Of a stretch of DNA of 64,000 bases, positions 31,348 to 40,195 are shown piece by piece. The translations under genes were made by a program, and so were the position numbers. Origin of the DNA: PVC group bacterium (ex Bugula neritina AB1) (lineage in GTDB: Bacteria; GCA-001730085); assembly GCA_001730085.1 (NCBI GenBank), contig MDLB01000108.1:25295-89294 (forward strand), in the 5' to 3' direction. The first letter of the stretch is position 1, and each line of letters starts with the position of its first letter. The notes under the pieces are model-generated. The model saw only the letters and a program-made list of their open reading frames with translations, made no database searches and was not told where the DNA came from.

Positions 31348-31746
31348 ATGTCAATGAATGATCCTATTGCTGATATGTTGACCCGTTTACGGAATGCAAG
31401 TGTAGCTTCTCATAAAGAAACACTTATTCCGTGTTCTAAAATAAAACTAAGCATTGCTGAGATCCTCAAAGAGCATGGCTTTATAACAGATTTTTCTGTA
31501 GAAGAAGAAGGTGTTAAAAAAACTATTCGAGTTGTTTTGAAATATTCTGCAACTAGAGAGAGTGCTTTAAGGGGAATTGAAAGAGTTAGTTCCGGTAGCA
31601 GACGCGTCTATATTCCTGCTGATAAGGTCTTTCGTGTTCAAGGAGGTCTTGGTATTTCCATTTTGACCACCTCTAAGGGGGTGATAACAGATATAGAAGC
31701 TCGCAATCATGGTATTGGTGGAGAGCTTCTTTGTAAGGTTTGGTAG
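31348..31746 (+). CDS. rpsH: 30S ribosomal protein S8
   Basis: S8 binds helix 21 of 16S rRNA and often represses the spc operon. The 132-residue protein has the start SMNDPIADMLTRLRNASVAS and the C-terminal signature GLGISILTTSKGVITDIEAR, ending GGELLCKVW. Normal in length and position between rpsN and rplF. Confidence 0.96.
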   Translation: MSMNDPIADMLTRLRNASVASHKETLIPCSKIKLSIAEILKEHGFITDFSVEEEGVKKTIRVVLKYSATRESALRGIERVSSGSRRVYIPADKVFRVQGGLGISILTTSKGVITDIEARNHGIGGELLCKVW

Positions 31747-31759
31747 GAGTTTATAGAAT

Positions 31760-32296
31760 ATGTCTCGAATTGGAAAATTACCTATACCTATTCCCGCTTC
31801 TGTAAAGGTTAGTATTGGAGAGAAAGAAATTTCTGTTGAAGGAGCAAAAGGCAAATTAGTTTCTCCTTCTTTCGAAGGGATCTCTTGTCTTGAAAAAGAA
31901 GGTCAAATTGTTTTAACATGCGAAGAGACTTCAAAAGTTTTTCGTGCGAGACATGGTTTGGCTAGAGCTTTGATTGCCAATATGATTAAAGGTGTCTCGG
32001 AAGGTTTTACAAAAAAACTCGAGATCATAGGGGTAGGTTATCGTGTACAATTAAGTGGAAATGTTTTAAATTTTACGATTGGTAAATCGCACCCTGTTTT
32101 ATTTACTGTTCCCAAAGAACTTTCTGTGACAGTTAGTGACCCTACACATTTTGAAATTTCTGGAGCTGATAAACAGTTGGTTGGACAAGTTGCTGCAGAT
32201 ATCCGTTCTCTTGCTACTCCTGAGCCATACAAAGGAAAAGGGATACGCTATGAAGGTGAATATGTGCGTAGAAAAGCTGGAAAGTCTGTAGGATAA
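31760..32296 (+). CDS. rplF: 50S ribosomal protein L6
   Basis: L6 binds near the sarcin-ricin loop. The 178-residue protein begins MSRIGKLPIPIPASVKVSIG, has two repeated domains, and ends with the signature PEPYKGKGIRYEGEYVRRKA and GKSVG. Complete; it is followed by rplR after 29 bases. Confidence 0.97.
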   Translation: MSRIGKLPIPIPASVKVSIGEKEISVEGAKGKLVSPSFEGISCLEKEGQIVLTCEETSKVFRARHGLARALIANMIKGVSEGFTKKLEIIGVGYRVQLSGNVLNFTIGKSHPVLFTVPKELSVTVSDPTHFEISGADKQLVGQVAADIRSLATPEPYKGKGIRYEGEYVRRKAGKSVG

Positions 32297-32325
32297 TAAT
32301 TTTAAGATAATGAGGTATATTATTT

Positions 32326-32700
32326 ATGAGTGGATTTAAATCTTCGGAAAAAAGACGTCAGTCGCGTCTGAGTAGAAAAGTGCGTTTGAGAAAAAAAATC
32401 AAGGGGACGGAGGAGCGGCCTCGTTTAGCCATTTTTCGTTCTTCAAAACATATTTATGCTCAGTTGATAGATGATACTTCTCACTCTGTTATATGTGCAT
32501 CTTCCACTTGTGCTAAAGATTTTGAATCCGAAGGTTCTACAGGCAATGTTTTATCAGCGAAAAAAGTGGGCGAAACATTGGGAGAACGCGCGAAAGCTAA
32601 AGGCTTTCATAAAGTTGTTTTTGATAAAGGTGGTTTTCGTTATCATGGTAGAGTGAAAGCTTTGGCTGATGCTGCTCGTGAAGCTGGTTTAGAATTTTAA
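32326..32700 (+). CDS. rplR: 50S ribosomal protein L18
   Basis: L18 binds 5S rRNA together with L5. The 124 residues comprise a basic N-terminus (RRQSRLSRKVRLRKKIKGTE), RPRLAIFRSSKHIYAQLIDD and the ending FDKGGFRYHGRVKALADAAR. A Ser/Thr-rich insert (SSTCAKDFESEGSTGN) is in the middle, as in several lineages. Normal position before rpsE. Confidence 0.96.
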   Translation: MSGFKSSEKRRQSRLSRKVRLRKKIKGTEERPRLAIFRSSKHIYAQLIDDTSHSVICASSTCAKDFESEGSTGNVLSAKKVGETLGERAKAKGFHKVVFDKGGFRYHGRVKALADAAREAGLEF

Positions 32701-32712
32701 AGGAGAGTTTTT

Positions 32713-33219
32713 GTGAGACCGAATAAGCATAGTTCCTCTGACGAGGTTCAATTAGAGGAAAGAGTTGTTCAAGTTAATCGTGTTGTCAAAGTTGTGACAG
32801 GTGGAAGGCGTTTTAGTTTAAATGCTTTTTCTGTTGTTGGAGATGGCAAAGGTTCAGTTGGTTTTGGAGCTGGAAAGGGAAGTGAAGTTCCTGATGCTAT
32901 TCGGAAGTCTATTAAGAATGCTAAAAAGCGTATGACTAAAATATTTTTTCAAGGAAATACTATTCCTTATGTTGTTGAGGCTGAGTTTTGTTCAGCACGT
33001 GTTATTTTGAAACCTGCGAAAGAAGGTACAGGTATTATTGCTGGTGCAGCGGTTCGTGCTGTGATGGAAGCTGTTGGTATTCATGATGTTGTAACAAAGT
33101 CCTTAGGTTCTTCTAATAAGGCAAACATTGTGAAGGCAACTTTGAAAGCTTTAAAAAGTTTGCTTGATGCCAAGGAAGTAGAAAGATTAAGAGGAGTTAA
33201 GATTTATGCAACTTCATGA
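32713..33219 (+). CDS. rpsE: 30S ribosomal protein S5
   Basis: S5 acts in decoding fidelity and at the mRNA entry. The 168-residue protein shows [40 protein letters not shown] and GVGIHDV-like [17 protein letters not shown]. It starts with GTG after AAAGGAGAGTTTTT. Its last 14 bases overlap rplO, so no rpmD (L30) lies between them as it does in many bacteria. Confidence 0.96.
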   Translation: MRPNKHSSSDEVQLEERVVQVNRVVKVVTGGRRFSLNAFSVVGDGKGSVGFGAGKGSEVPDAIRKSIKNAKKRMTKIFFQGNTIPYVVEAEFCSARVILKPAKEGTGIIAGAAVRAVMEAVGIHDVVTKSLGSSNKANIVKATLKALKSLLDAKEVERLRGVKIYATS

Positions 33220-33646
33220 TTTGTCTCCAGCGAAAAACTCGCGTTTTTCTAGAAAACGTGTTGGAAGAGGCGATGGTTCTGGGCTTGGTAAAACAAGTGG
33301 TAGAGGCGAAAAAGGTCAGAATGCTCGTTCTGGTGGGGGAGTAAGACTTGGATTTGAAGGTGGACAGATGCCTTTGATTCGACGAGTTCCTAAGCGTGGG
33401 TTTGTTAATATTTTTGCTAAAGAGTATGTATTAGTTCATATCCGTGATTTGTCTTGTTTTGAGGAAGGTTCTAAAGTTCGCCTGAAAGACCTCGAAGCAA
33501 AGGGGCTTATTCCTTCTTTGAAGAAGCCTGTCAAATTGCTAGCGGATGGAGATCTTGCTGTTTCTTTGGATATTAAAGTTAATGCTTTTTCTGTTGCGGC
33601 CAAGGCAAAGATTGAAAAGGCAGGGGGAAAGTTGGGGTTAATTTAA
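33206..33646 (+). CDS. rplO: 50S ribosomal protein L15
   Basis: This late assembly protein of the large subunit has 146 residues: RKRVGRGDGSGLGKTSGRGE, KGQNARSGGGVRLGFEGGQM and PLIRRVPKRGF are the conserved glycine-rich N-terminal part. It overlaps rpsE by 14 bases and ends 2 bases before secY, which supports one transcript and coupled translation. Confidence 0.96.
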   Translation: MQLHDLSPAKNSRFSRKRVGRGDGSGLGKTSGRGEKGQNARSGGGVRLGFEGGQMPLIRRVPKRGFVNIFAKEYVLVHIRDLSCFEEGSKVRLKDLEAKGLIPSLKKPVKLLADGDLAVSLDIKVNAFSVAAKAKIEKAGGKLGLI

Positions 33647-33648
33647 TT

Positions 33649-34995
33649 ATGATACTTCGCGTGATTCAGGATATTTTTAAAATCAAAGAATTAAAGAATA
33701 AAATCTTTTTCACTTTGGCTCTTATATTCGTCTATAGGATAGGTGCTTTTGTTCCTACGCCTGGTGTAGATGGTCATGAGTTGAGTCGCTTTTTTGCGAC
33801 TGTTTCAGGTGGAGGGAATAGTCTATTTGGTATTATGAATATGTTTTCTGGTGGAGCTATGCAAAAATGTACTATTTTTGCACTAGGGATCATGCCTTAT
33901 ATTAGTGCCTCTATTATTATTCAGCTTCTCTCGGTCGTTGTTCCCTATCTGGAACGCCTTTCTAAAGAAGGTGAGCTAGGTCGTCAGAAAATGGGTCAGT
34001 ACACGCGATACGGTACGATTCTTTTGGGAGCGATGCAGTCTTTTTTTATTGCAATGTGGCTTGAAAATGGAGCAAACTTTCAAGACTTTGCAGTTGTTCC
34101 GCATCCTGGCTTTTTGTTTAAAATAAACGTTGTTCTTACATTGACAGCTGGGACTGCTTTTATTATGTGGTTAGGTGAGAAAATTTCTGAAAAAGGTATA
34201 GGGAATGGTATTTCTCTCATCATTGCTGCGGGGATCCTTTCGAGGGCACCATTTGCCTTTATGCAGATGTTCACCTTGCTTTCGCCTTTTTCTCCAGAAA
34301 GACGTCAGATTCAACCAATGGTTGGTTTGCTTATGTTGGTTGTTTTTCTTTTCATTGTTGTTGGGGTTGTTTTGATGACTCAAGGGCAGAGAAAAATTCC
34401 TGTTCAATATGCTAGGCGTGTTGTTGGAAGAAAAATGTATGGTGGTCAAAACACTTATTTGCCATTAAAAATTAACCAGGCAGGTGTGATTCCGATAATA
34501 TTTGCTTCTTCTGTTTTAATGTTCCCTTCAACTATGGCTGGACTTTTGCCCGACTCTTTTTTTCAAAAAGTCGCAAATAGCTTGCAATATGGAGAACCTT
34601 TGTATATCCTTATAGAGGTTTTCTTTATTATCTTTTTTACCTTTTTTTATACAGCGATAACTTTTAATCCTATTGAAATTTCCGAGATGATGAAGCGTAA
34701 TGGGGGTTTTATTCCTGGTATTAGACCTGGTAAGCCGACAGCTACGTATTTGGATAGCTTAATGATAAAGGTTACGACTGCTGGTGCTGTTTTCTTAGCT
34801 TTAATTGCTGTTATGCCTGGTATTGTATATGGATATGCGAAAATTCCTTTTGATGTGGCTAGTTTTTTTGGAGGGACAGGCCTCTTGATCATTGTGGGTG
34901 TTGTTTTAGACACAATGAAACAAATAGAGGGTAAACTTTTGATGCACAACTATGAAGGCTTTATGTCTAAAGGAAAGATAAAAGGTCGCAGTTAA
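33649..34995 (+). CDS. secY: Protein translocase subunit SecY
   Basis: SecY is the inner-membrane channel for secreted and membrane proteins. The 448 residues form about ten membrane helices; the start has FFTLALIFVYRIGAFVPTPG, followed by LGIMPYISASIIIQLLSVVV and the cytoplasmic loop motif TQGQRKIPVQYARRVVGRKM. EMMKRNGGFIPGIRPGKPTA is also typical. It ends the ribosomal part of the spc operon and is followed 3 bases later by adk. Confidence 0.97.
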   Translation: MILRVIQDIFKIKELKNKIFFTLALIFVYRIGAFVPTPGVDGHELSRFFATVSGGGNSLFGIMNMFSGGAMQKCTIFALGIMPYISASIIIQLLSVVVPYLERLSKEGELGRQKMGQYTRYGTILLGAMQSFFIAMWLENGANFQDFAVVPHPGFLFKINVVLTLTAGTAFIMWLGEKISEKGIGNGISLIIAAGILSRAPFAFMQMFTLLSPFSPERRQIQPMVGLLMLVVFLFIVVGVVLMTQGQRKIPVQYARRVVGRKMYGGQNTYLPLKINQAGVIPIIFASSVLMFPSTMAGLLPDSFFQKVANSLQYGEPLYILIEVFFIIFFTFFYTAITFNPIEISEMMKRNGGFIPGIRPGKPTATYLDSLMIKVTTAGAVFLALIAVMPGIVYGYAKIPFDVASFFGGTGLLIIVGVVLDTMKQIEGKLLMHNYEGFMSKGKIKGRS

Positions 34996-34998
34996 TTT

Positions 34999-35658
34999 AT
35001 GAAGATTGTTTTTATAGGCCCTCCTGGAGTGGGGAAAGGTTCTCAAGCTAAAAGACTTTCCGCTGATACTTTAAGACCTCATATTTCAATGGGAGATATG
35101 CTTAGGCTCCAAAAAATGAAAAAGATCCAAGGAGGAAAATCCTTGGGATCTTTCATAGACTGTGGAGATCTTGTTCCTTGTGAGGTAGTGATTAAATTCC
35201 TCAAAGATAGGATTTTTAAAGAAGACTGTCGTAATGGGTATTACTTGGATGGTTTTCCTAGAACGTTAAAGCAGGCTAATGTTTTGGACTCTATTTTGGC
35301 TGAACAAGGTGATTTTTTAGACTTTGCTGTTGAGTTTTATATCCCAGGTACAGGGAATGATTTGTTTGAGCGGATTATGTCTAGGCTTTCTTGCTCTCAA
35401 TGTTCGGAAACTTATAGTATGAAAAATCGCCCACCCTTAAGAGAGGGTTTTTGCGATCTTTGTGATGCTCCTTTGTTACGTAGAGAAGATGATACGTTGT
35501 CTTCTTTTAGAAAAAGAATGGATATTTTTAAAAAATGGGCGACACCTTTACTCGATTACTATAAAGAGAAGGGGATTTTGCTTAGGTTTAATGCATTAAA
35601 CTCTATAGATGAGACATATGCAGACCTTTTGAAAGGGTTAGGGGTACAGAAAGAATAA
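34999..35658 (+). CDS. adk: Adenylate kinase with cysteine-rich LID
   Basis: It interconverts AMP plus ATP and two ADP. The 219-residue protein has the P-loop GPPGVGKGSQAKRL and the AMP-site motif DGFPRTLKQA. The LID domain holds Cys132, Cys135, Cys152 and Cys155, the zinc-binding variant. In the conserved AMP-binding TGDMLR motif the Thr is Met (SMGDMLR, Met31), a rare change at a substrate contact. It lies between secY and map as in Gram-positive and several other phyla, and its stop shares a base with the map start. Confidence 0.93.
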   Translation: MKIVFIGPPGVGKGSQAKRLSADTLRPHISMGDMLRLQKMKKIQGGKSLGSFIDCGDLVPCEVVIKFLKDRIFKEDCRNGYYLDGFPRTLKQANVLDSILAEQGDFLDFAVEFYIPGTGNDLFERIMSRLSCSQCSETYSMKNRPPLREGFCDLCDAPLLRREDDTLSSFRKRMDIFKKWATPLLDYYKEKGILLRFNALNSIDETYADLLKGLGVQKE

Positions 35659-36407
35659 TGGCTTTAAATATTTATACAGACCAAGAAATAGAAAAAATAA
35701 GAAAGTCTTGTAAAATAACAGCTACTGCTTTAAATTTAGTAGAAGAAACTATAAGACCTGGTATGACTACACTTGATGTTGATAATATTGTAGAGACCTA
35801 TATCCGTGATCATGGTGCTAAACCTGCTTTTAAGGGCTACCATGGATTCCCTGGAACGGTTTGTGCTTCTGTGAACGAAGAAATTGTTCATGGGATACCT
35901 TCTGATAGAGTTTTGAAAGAGGGAGATATTGTTGGTATTGATACAGGAGCTGTTTGGCAAGGATTTTATTCTGACTCTTGCAGAACATTTCCTGTGGGTG
36001 AAATCGCTAAAGAGGCACAGGATTTGCTTGCGGTGACGAAAGAGTCCTTAATGCTGGGTATTGAGCAATTTTATGAAGGCAATCATTTATACACTTTATC
36101 GAATACTGTTCAAAAATGTGTTGAAACATCTGGCTATTCAGTTGTTAAGGACTATGCAGGACACGGTATAGGTTATAATCTTCATGAAGAACCTGAGATA
36201 CCTAATTTTGGATACCCTGGGATGGGATTAAAATTTAAAAAAGGTATGGTTGTTGCGATTGAGCCTATGGTTAATCTTGGAAAATCAAAAACAAAGGTTT
36301 TAAAAGATGGCTGGACGGTAGTTACAGAAGATGGACAGCTTTCAGCTCATTTTGAGCATACGGTTGCTTTGACAAAAAAAGGTGCAGAGATTTTAACACA
36401 TGGCTAA
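35658..36407 (+). CDS. map: Methionine aminopeptidase, type I
   Basis: It removes the initiator Met from new proteins. The 249-residue protein shows the metal ligands of the pita-bread fold: [19 protein letters not shown] with both Asp, [18 protein letters not shown] with the catalytic and ligand His, [10 protein letters not shown] with Glu and [15 protein letters not shown] with Glu. It overlaps adk by one base and infA by 8 bases, so the adk-map-infA set is tightly coupled. Confidence 0.96.
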   Translation: MALNIYTDQEIEKIRKSCKITATALNLVEETIRPGMTTLDVDNIVETYIRDHGAKPAFKGYHGFPGTVCASVNEEIVHGIPSDRVLKEGDIVGIDTGAVWQGFYSDSCRTFPVGEIAKEAQDLLAVTKESLMLGIEQFYEGNHLYTLSNTVQKCVETSGYSVVKDYAGHGIGYNLHEEPEIPNFGYPGMGLKFKKGMVVAIEPMVNLGKSKTKVLKDGWTVVTEDGQLSAHFEHTVALTKKGAEILTHG

Positions 36408-36618
36408 AATGGAAAATTTAGAAGTAGAAGGTGTGATTGTTGAGCTGTTGCCCAATGCTAGATTTCGTGTTGAACTAGAAAATAAGTATTGTGTTTTAGC
36501 GCATGTTTCTGGGAAAATGAGGATGAATTTTATCCGAATTTTGGTTGGAGATAGGGTCACTTTAGAGATATCTCCTTATGACTTAACAAAAGGACGTATT
36601 ATTTATCGTTATAAGTAG
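36400..36618 (+). CDS. infA: Translation initiation factor IF-1
   Basis: This small OB-fold factor blocks the A site during initiation. The 72-residue protein contains [40 protein letters not shown] and the ending [11 protein letters not shown], all standard. It overlaps map by 8 bases. The map-infA-rpmJ order is typical of the alpha operon head in Gram-positive bacteria and several other phyla. Confidence 0.96.
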   Translation: MAKMENLEVEGVIVELLPNARFRVELENKYCVLAHVSGKMRMNFIRILVGDRVTLEISPYDLTKGRIIYRYK

Positions 36619-36702
36619 TAAGGTTTTTTGGATTTATCAATACTTTTCTTTTGAAGAGACTTTGAAAATTCATCGATTTTTTAAGTTGGAAGGTAGGAAA
36701 AA

Positions 36703-36816
36703 ATGAAAGTAAGAGCTTCGGTAAAACCGATGTGTGAAAAATGTAAAATCATTAAGAGAAAGGGCGTTGTAAGGGTTATTTGTGATAATCCCAAACATAA
36801 ACAACGTCAGGGATAG
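36703..36816 (+). CDS. rpmJ: 50S ribosomal protein L36
   Basis: The 37-residue protein reads [20 protein letters not shown], with Cys11, Cys14, Cys27 and His32 as zinc ligands ([13 protein letters not shown]). It is the zinc type. The ATG at 36703 follows AGGTAGGAAAAA. It lies between infA and rpsM, the most common bacterial location. Confidence 0.95.
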   Translation: MKVRASVKPMCEKCKIIKRKGVVRVICDNPKHKQRQG

Positions 36817-36827
36817 GAGGTCTAAAA

Positions 36828-37199
36828 GTGCCACGTATCGTAGGAGTCGATATTCCTAAAGAAAAACGTATAGAGATTTCTTTGACATATATCAAAGGTA
36901 TCGGTCGGGTTTTGTCTAAGAACATTCTTGATGAGGCAGATGTTGATACAAATATACGTGCCAAAGAGTTGAATGAAGATCAAATTAGTCGGATCGCATC
37001 AGTTATACAGAATGGATACAAGGTAGAAGGGGAACTTCGAAGAATGGTTTCTCAAGATATCCGTCGACTTATAGAAAATGGTAGTTATCGAGGTATGAGA
37101 CATAAAAGATCTTTACCTGTTCATGGTCAACGTACTCACACAAATGCGCGTACGAGAAAAGGACCAAAGAAGTCAGGCCAAGTAGGTCGTAAGAAGTGA
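36828..37199 (+). CDS. rpsM: 30S ribosomal protein S13
   Basis: S13 bridges the head of the small subunit to the large one and touches P-site tRNA. The 123-residue protein has PRIVGVDIPKEKRIEISLTY, the GIGRVLSKNIL helix-hairpin region and the basic tail RGMRHKRSLPVHGQRTHTNA. It starts with GTG after a perfect AGGAGGT site and is the first gene of the classical alpha operon. Confidence 0.96.
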   Translation: MPRIVGVDIPKEKRIEISLTYIKGIGRVLSKNILDEADVDTNIRAKELNEDQISRIASVIQNGYKVEGELRRMVSQDIRRLIENGSYRGMRHKRSLPVHGQRTHTNARTRKGPKKSGQVGRKK

Positions 37200-37230
37200 T
37201 TTTAAGTAAGAAAGTAGGGAAATATATTTT

Positions 37231-37614
37231 ATGGCCACAGTAAAGAAAAAGAAAAAAGTTCTCAAAAATATTCCTTCTGGGATTGTTCATGTGAAGGCGA
37301 CTTTTAATAACACTGTCATTACGATCACAGATCAAGGTGGCAATACTGTATCTTGGGCCACAGCTGGGGGTTCGGGATTTAAAGGTGCACGCAAATCTAC
37401 GCCTTTTGCGGCACAGGTGGCTGCTGAAACTGCAGCTAAGAAAGCTATGGAACATGGCATGAAAGAGGTTGAAGTTCAAGTAAAAGGTCCTGGCTCTGGT
37501 CGGGAAGCTTCAATCCGAGCTGTCCAAGCTGCAGGATTAAATGTAACAGTGATTCGAGATGTTACGCCCATTCCTCACAACGGGTGTAGACCTTCTAAAA
37601 GGCGTCGGATCTGA
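37231..37614 (+). CDS. rpsK: 30S ribosomal protein S11
   Basis: S11 is in the platform near the mRNA exit. The 127-residue protein shows [40 protein letters not shown] and the ending [16 protein letters not shown], which is highly conserved. Normal length and position before rpsD. Confidence 0.97.
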   Translation: MATVKKKKKVLKNIPSGIVHVKATFNNTVITITDQGGNTVSWATAGGSGFKGARKSTPFAAQVAAETAAKKAMEHGMKEVEVQVKGPGSGREASIRAVQAAGLNVTVIRDVTPIPHNGCRPSKRRRI

Positions 37615-37638
37615 TTTATTTTGGGAGACTAAAAAACT

Positions 37639-38268
37639 ATGGGTAGAGCAATTGGGCCTAAATGTAAACTTTGTCGTTCTTCGGGTGAAAAGCTTTTTCT
37701 AAAAGGAAGTCGCTGTCATTCGGATAAATGTGCTATGGAGAGAAGACCTTATTCTCCTGGTCAACATGGCCGTTCACGTGGTCGTAAGCTTTCAAACTAT
37801 GGAGTTCAGCTTAAGGCGAAACAGAAAGCTAAAAAAATATATTGCGTTTTAGAAAAGCAATTTAGAAAATACTTTGATAAAGCAGATAGACAGCGAGGAG
37901 TTACGGGTACCAATTTGCTATGTCTTTTGGAACGACGTATGGATATGGTTGTTTATAGAATGGGATGTGCATTATCACGCCCCCATGCTCGTCAACTTGT
38001 GAGACATAATTTTTTTACAGTTAATGGGAAGAAGGTCACTATTCCTTCATACCAACTTAAAGTTGGTGATGTTGTTGAAGTGAACACTAAAGAGGCGAGA
38101 CAAGCTCACGTACGTGCAAATCTTGAGTTGACCTCCTCATTTAAAGTTCCTGAATGGTTGTCTTTTGAAGAAGGTCAGTTGAAAGGTTCATTTGTCCGCT
38201 TCCCTGAACGGGATGAAATGGATCAGTCAATCGATGAGCAGCTGATCGTTGAGTTGTATTCGAAATAA
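37639..38268 (+). CDS. rpsD: 30S ribosomal protein S4, zinc type
   Basis: S4 starts small-subunit assembly and often represses the alpha operon. The 209-residue protein has Cys9, Cys12, Cys26 and Cys31 in its N-terminus (PKCKLCRSSG, SRCHSDKCAMER), a zinc-binding set, then the S4 RNA-binding domain SRPHARQLVRHNFFTVNGKK. Its place between rpsK and rpoA is the common one. Confidence 0.96.
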   Translation: MGRAIGPKCKLCRSSGEKLFLKGSRCHSDKCAMERRPYSPGQHGRSRGRKLSNYGVQLKAKQKAKKIYCVLEKQFRKYFDKADRQRGVTGTNLLCLLERRMDMVVYRMGCALSRPHARQLVRHNFFTVNGKKVTIPSYQLKVGDVVEVNTKEARQAHVRANLELTSSFKVPEWLSFEEGQLKGSFVRFPERDEMDQSIDEQLIVELYSK

Positions 38269-38288
38269 ATAAAGGGAGTTCCTCTATT

Positions 38289-39278
38289 ATGGGTATTCGT
38301 TGGAAAGAGTTTGAAATTCCAAAAAACTTAATTGTTGATCGTGCGACTCTTACGCCTTCTTATGGAAAATTTATAGCTGAACCTTTGGAACGGGGTTTCG
38401 GGACCACATTTGGTAATTCTCTCCGTAGGATGTTGCTTTCTTCGATTGAAGGTGCGGCTGTTACTGCTATTCGCATAGAAGGTATCGAGCATCATTTTTC
38501 TTCTGTAGAAGGTGTTTTAGAAGATGTGCCTCAAATAATTTTAAATATTCGAGGATTGGTTCTAAAAATGGAGGATGCTTCTAAAAAAGTTATCACACTT
38601 GATGTTGATAAAGAAGGTCCTGTTACCGCTGGAGATATTAAAACGGGCGCTGGGATTGAAGTTATCAATCCTGACCATTACCTTTTCACTTTAAGTAGTT
38701 CTCGGAAGATTTACATTGAGTTGACAGTTTCTAGAGGAAGAGGATTTGTGACAGCTGAGGAAAATAGAGAAGAAGGTTTTCCTATTGGGGTTATACCAAT
38801 TGATGTTGTTTTTTCTCCCATTGAGAGAGTTCAATTTAATGTTCAAGATACACGTGTTGTTCAAGTCACAGATTATGATAAGTTGATTCTGGAAATTTTT
38901 ACCAATGGGAGTATTTCTCCTGTAGATGCTTTGAATCATGCTGCGGCTATTTGGAGAAAGTACTTGGGCGTTTTTCAAGAGGTTCCAGAAGAAGAGGAAT
39001 ATACTCAACAAGTTGCTAAGTTAGAGACAACTTCAGATCTTTCCTTAAAGTTAGAAAGAGATATTTCAGATTTAGAGCTTTCTGTAAGATCTGTTAATTG
39101 TTTGAAAGATGCGGGTATTGAAACTATTCAAGATTTGGTGGTTAAATCTGAAGCTGAAATGTTAAAATACCGTAACTTTGGAAAGAGATCTTTGACTGAA
39201 ATTTTAGAGGTTCTTGAAAATATGGGCCTTTCGCTAAACATGAAAGTTACTCAGTCAATGGAGTCAGAAGCCGAATAA
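38289..39278 (+). CDS. rpoA: DNA-directed RNA polymerase subunit alpha
   Basis: Alpha dimers nucleate RNA polymerase assembly. The 329-residue protein has the N-terminal dimer domain with PLERGFGTTFGNSLRRMLLS and the C-terminal DNA- and activator-binding domain with SVRSVNCLKDAGIETIQDLV and YRNFGKRSLTEILEVLENMG. Both domains are complete, so it can respond to UP elements and activators. It follows rpsD and precedes rplQ. Confidence 0.97.
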   Translation: MGIRWKEFEIPKNLIVDRATLTPSYGKFIAEPLERGFGTTFGNSLRRMLLSSIEGAAVTAIRIEGIEHHFSSVEGVLEDVPQIILNIRGLVLKMEDASKKVITLDVDKEGPVTAGDIKTGAGIEVINPDHYLFTLSSSRKIYIELTVSRGRGFVTAEENREEGFPIGVIPIDVVFSPIERVQFNVQDTRVVQVTDYDKLILEIFTNGSISPVDALNHAAAIWRKYLGVFQEVPEEEEYTQQVAKLETTSDLSLKLERDISDLELSVRSVNCLKDAGIETIQDLVVKSEAEMLKYRNFGKRSLTEILEVLENMGLSLNMKVTQSMESEAE

Positions 39279-39328
39279 AGGCTGGAGAAAAAAATAGAAT
39301 ATAGATTATTCGGAAGGTTTTGTTTATT

Positions 39329-39790
39329 ATGCGAGCACGTCGAAAATATAAAAAGTTGGGTCGGACATCTGCCCACCGTCTATCAATGTTATCGAACTTA
39401 GTGATGAGTTTGTATGAGCATGAGAGTCTTCAAACGACTATTGATCGGGCGAAGGAAGCATCTCGTTTGGCAGATAAACTTGTTACTCTTGGGAGAAAAG
39501 GGCAAGTTCATCATAGAAGATTAGCTGCGAAAGTTTTGTGGCGAAAAGAAATCGTTTCTAAGCTTTTTGATGATATCTCTAAAAGAAACTTAGAACGTCC
39601 TAGTGGTCATACTAGGATCATTCGACTACCTGCACGTCGAGGAGATGCGGCTTCTATGGTTATTTGGCAATTGGTAGACAGGCCTACTCCAAAAACAGAA
39701 GTTGTTGATGCTACTCCTAAAGAAGAGAGTGTTCAAAAGTCACCTGAAAAAGATACAGAAGTTGTTGAAGTATCTTCTTCAGATGAGTAA
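39329..39790 (+). CDS. rplQ: 50S ribosomal protein L17 with acidic C-terminal tail
   Basis: The core, about 118 residues, is typical L17: MRARRKYKKLGRTSAHRLSM, LSNLVMSLYEHESLQTTIDR and ending near SMVIWQLVDRP. After it comes an unusual tail of about 34 residues rich in Glu, Ser, Thr, Pro and Val (TPKEESVQKSPEKDTEVVEV then SSSDE), not part of the E. coli protein. The ATG at 39329 is preferred over the TTG at 39320 because the conserved start is MRARR or MRHRK. It closes the ribosomal supercluster. Confidence 0.94.
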   Translation: MRARRKYKKLGRTSAHRLSMLSNLVMSLYEHESLQTTIDRAKEASRLADKLVTLGRKGQVHHRRLAAKVLWRKEIVSKLFDDISKRNLERPSGHTRIIRLPARRGDAASMVIWQLVDRPTPKTEVVDATPKEESVQKSPEKDTEVVEVSSSDE

Positions 39791-39802
39791 AGCTTTTTTG
39801 TC

Positions 39803-40177
39803 TTGAGTCAAGCTATTCTATTGGTGGCACATGGGAGTCGTTTATCGAGTTGGGCTGAATCCTTTAACTATATACACCGTGAGATTCTAGAACTTTCTTC
39901 TAAAGATAATGTTTTTTTGTGTTTTCTTCAGATGATGTCTCCTAGTTTACCTGAGGCTTTACAGAATTTATATCAAAAAGGGTTTCGCGATGTCTTGTTG
40001 TGGCCTCTTTTTTTAGGGGTTGGTATGCATGTCAAAAATGATATAGTAGAAGAACTTCAAAGCTTTTTAGAAGATCATCCTGATTTGAACTATAAGATAT
40101 TGCCTTCTTTGGCTGAGGATAAAGAGTGTTTGGACCTCTTAGTTAAAAGGGGTTTATTTTTTTTGCAAGATCATTAG
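39803..40177 (+). CDS. CbiX-like sirohydrochlorin chelatase family protein
   Basis: The 124-residue protein begins SQAILLVAHGSRLSSWAE; the VAHGSR motif is the metal-binding His signature of CbiX/SirB chelatases, which insert cobalt or iron into sirohydrochlorin. The rest (LPEALQNLYQKGFRDVLLWP, LFLGVGMHVKNDIVEELQ) matches the small single-domain form, including the second His region GVGMHVKNDI. The frame has only the TTG at 39803 as a usable start, because the rplQ stop lies just upstream in frame, and there is no clear ribosome binding site. No cobalamin or siroheme genes are nearby, so its real substrate is unknown. Confidence 0.75.
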   Translation: MSQAILLVAHGSRLSSWAESFNYIHREILELSSKDNVFLCFLQMMSPSLPEALQNLYQKGFRDVLLWPLFLGVGMHVKNDIVEELQSFLEDHPDLNYKILPSLAEDKECLDLLVKRGLFFLQDH

Positions 40178-40195
40178 TTTGTTGGAGATCTTTAA

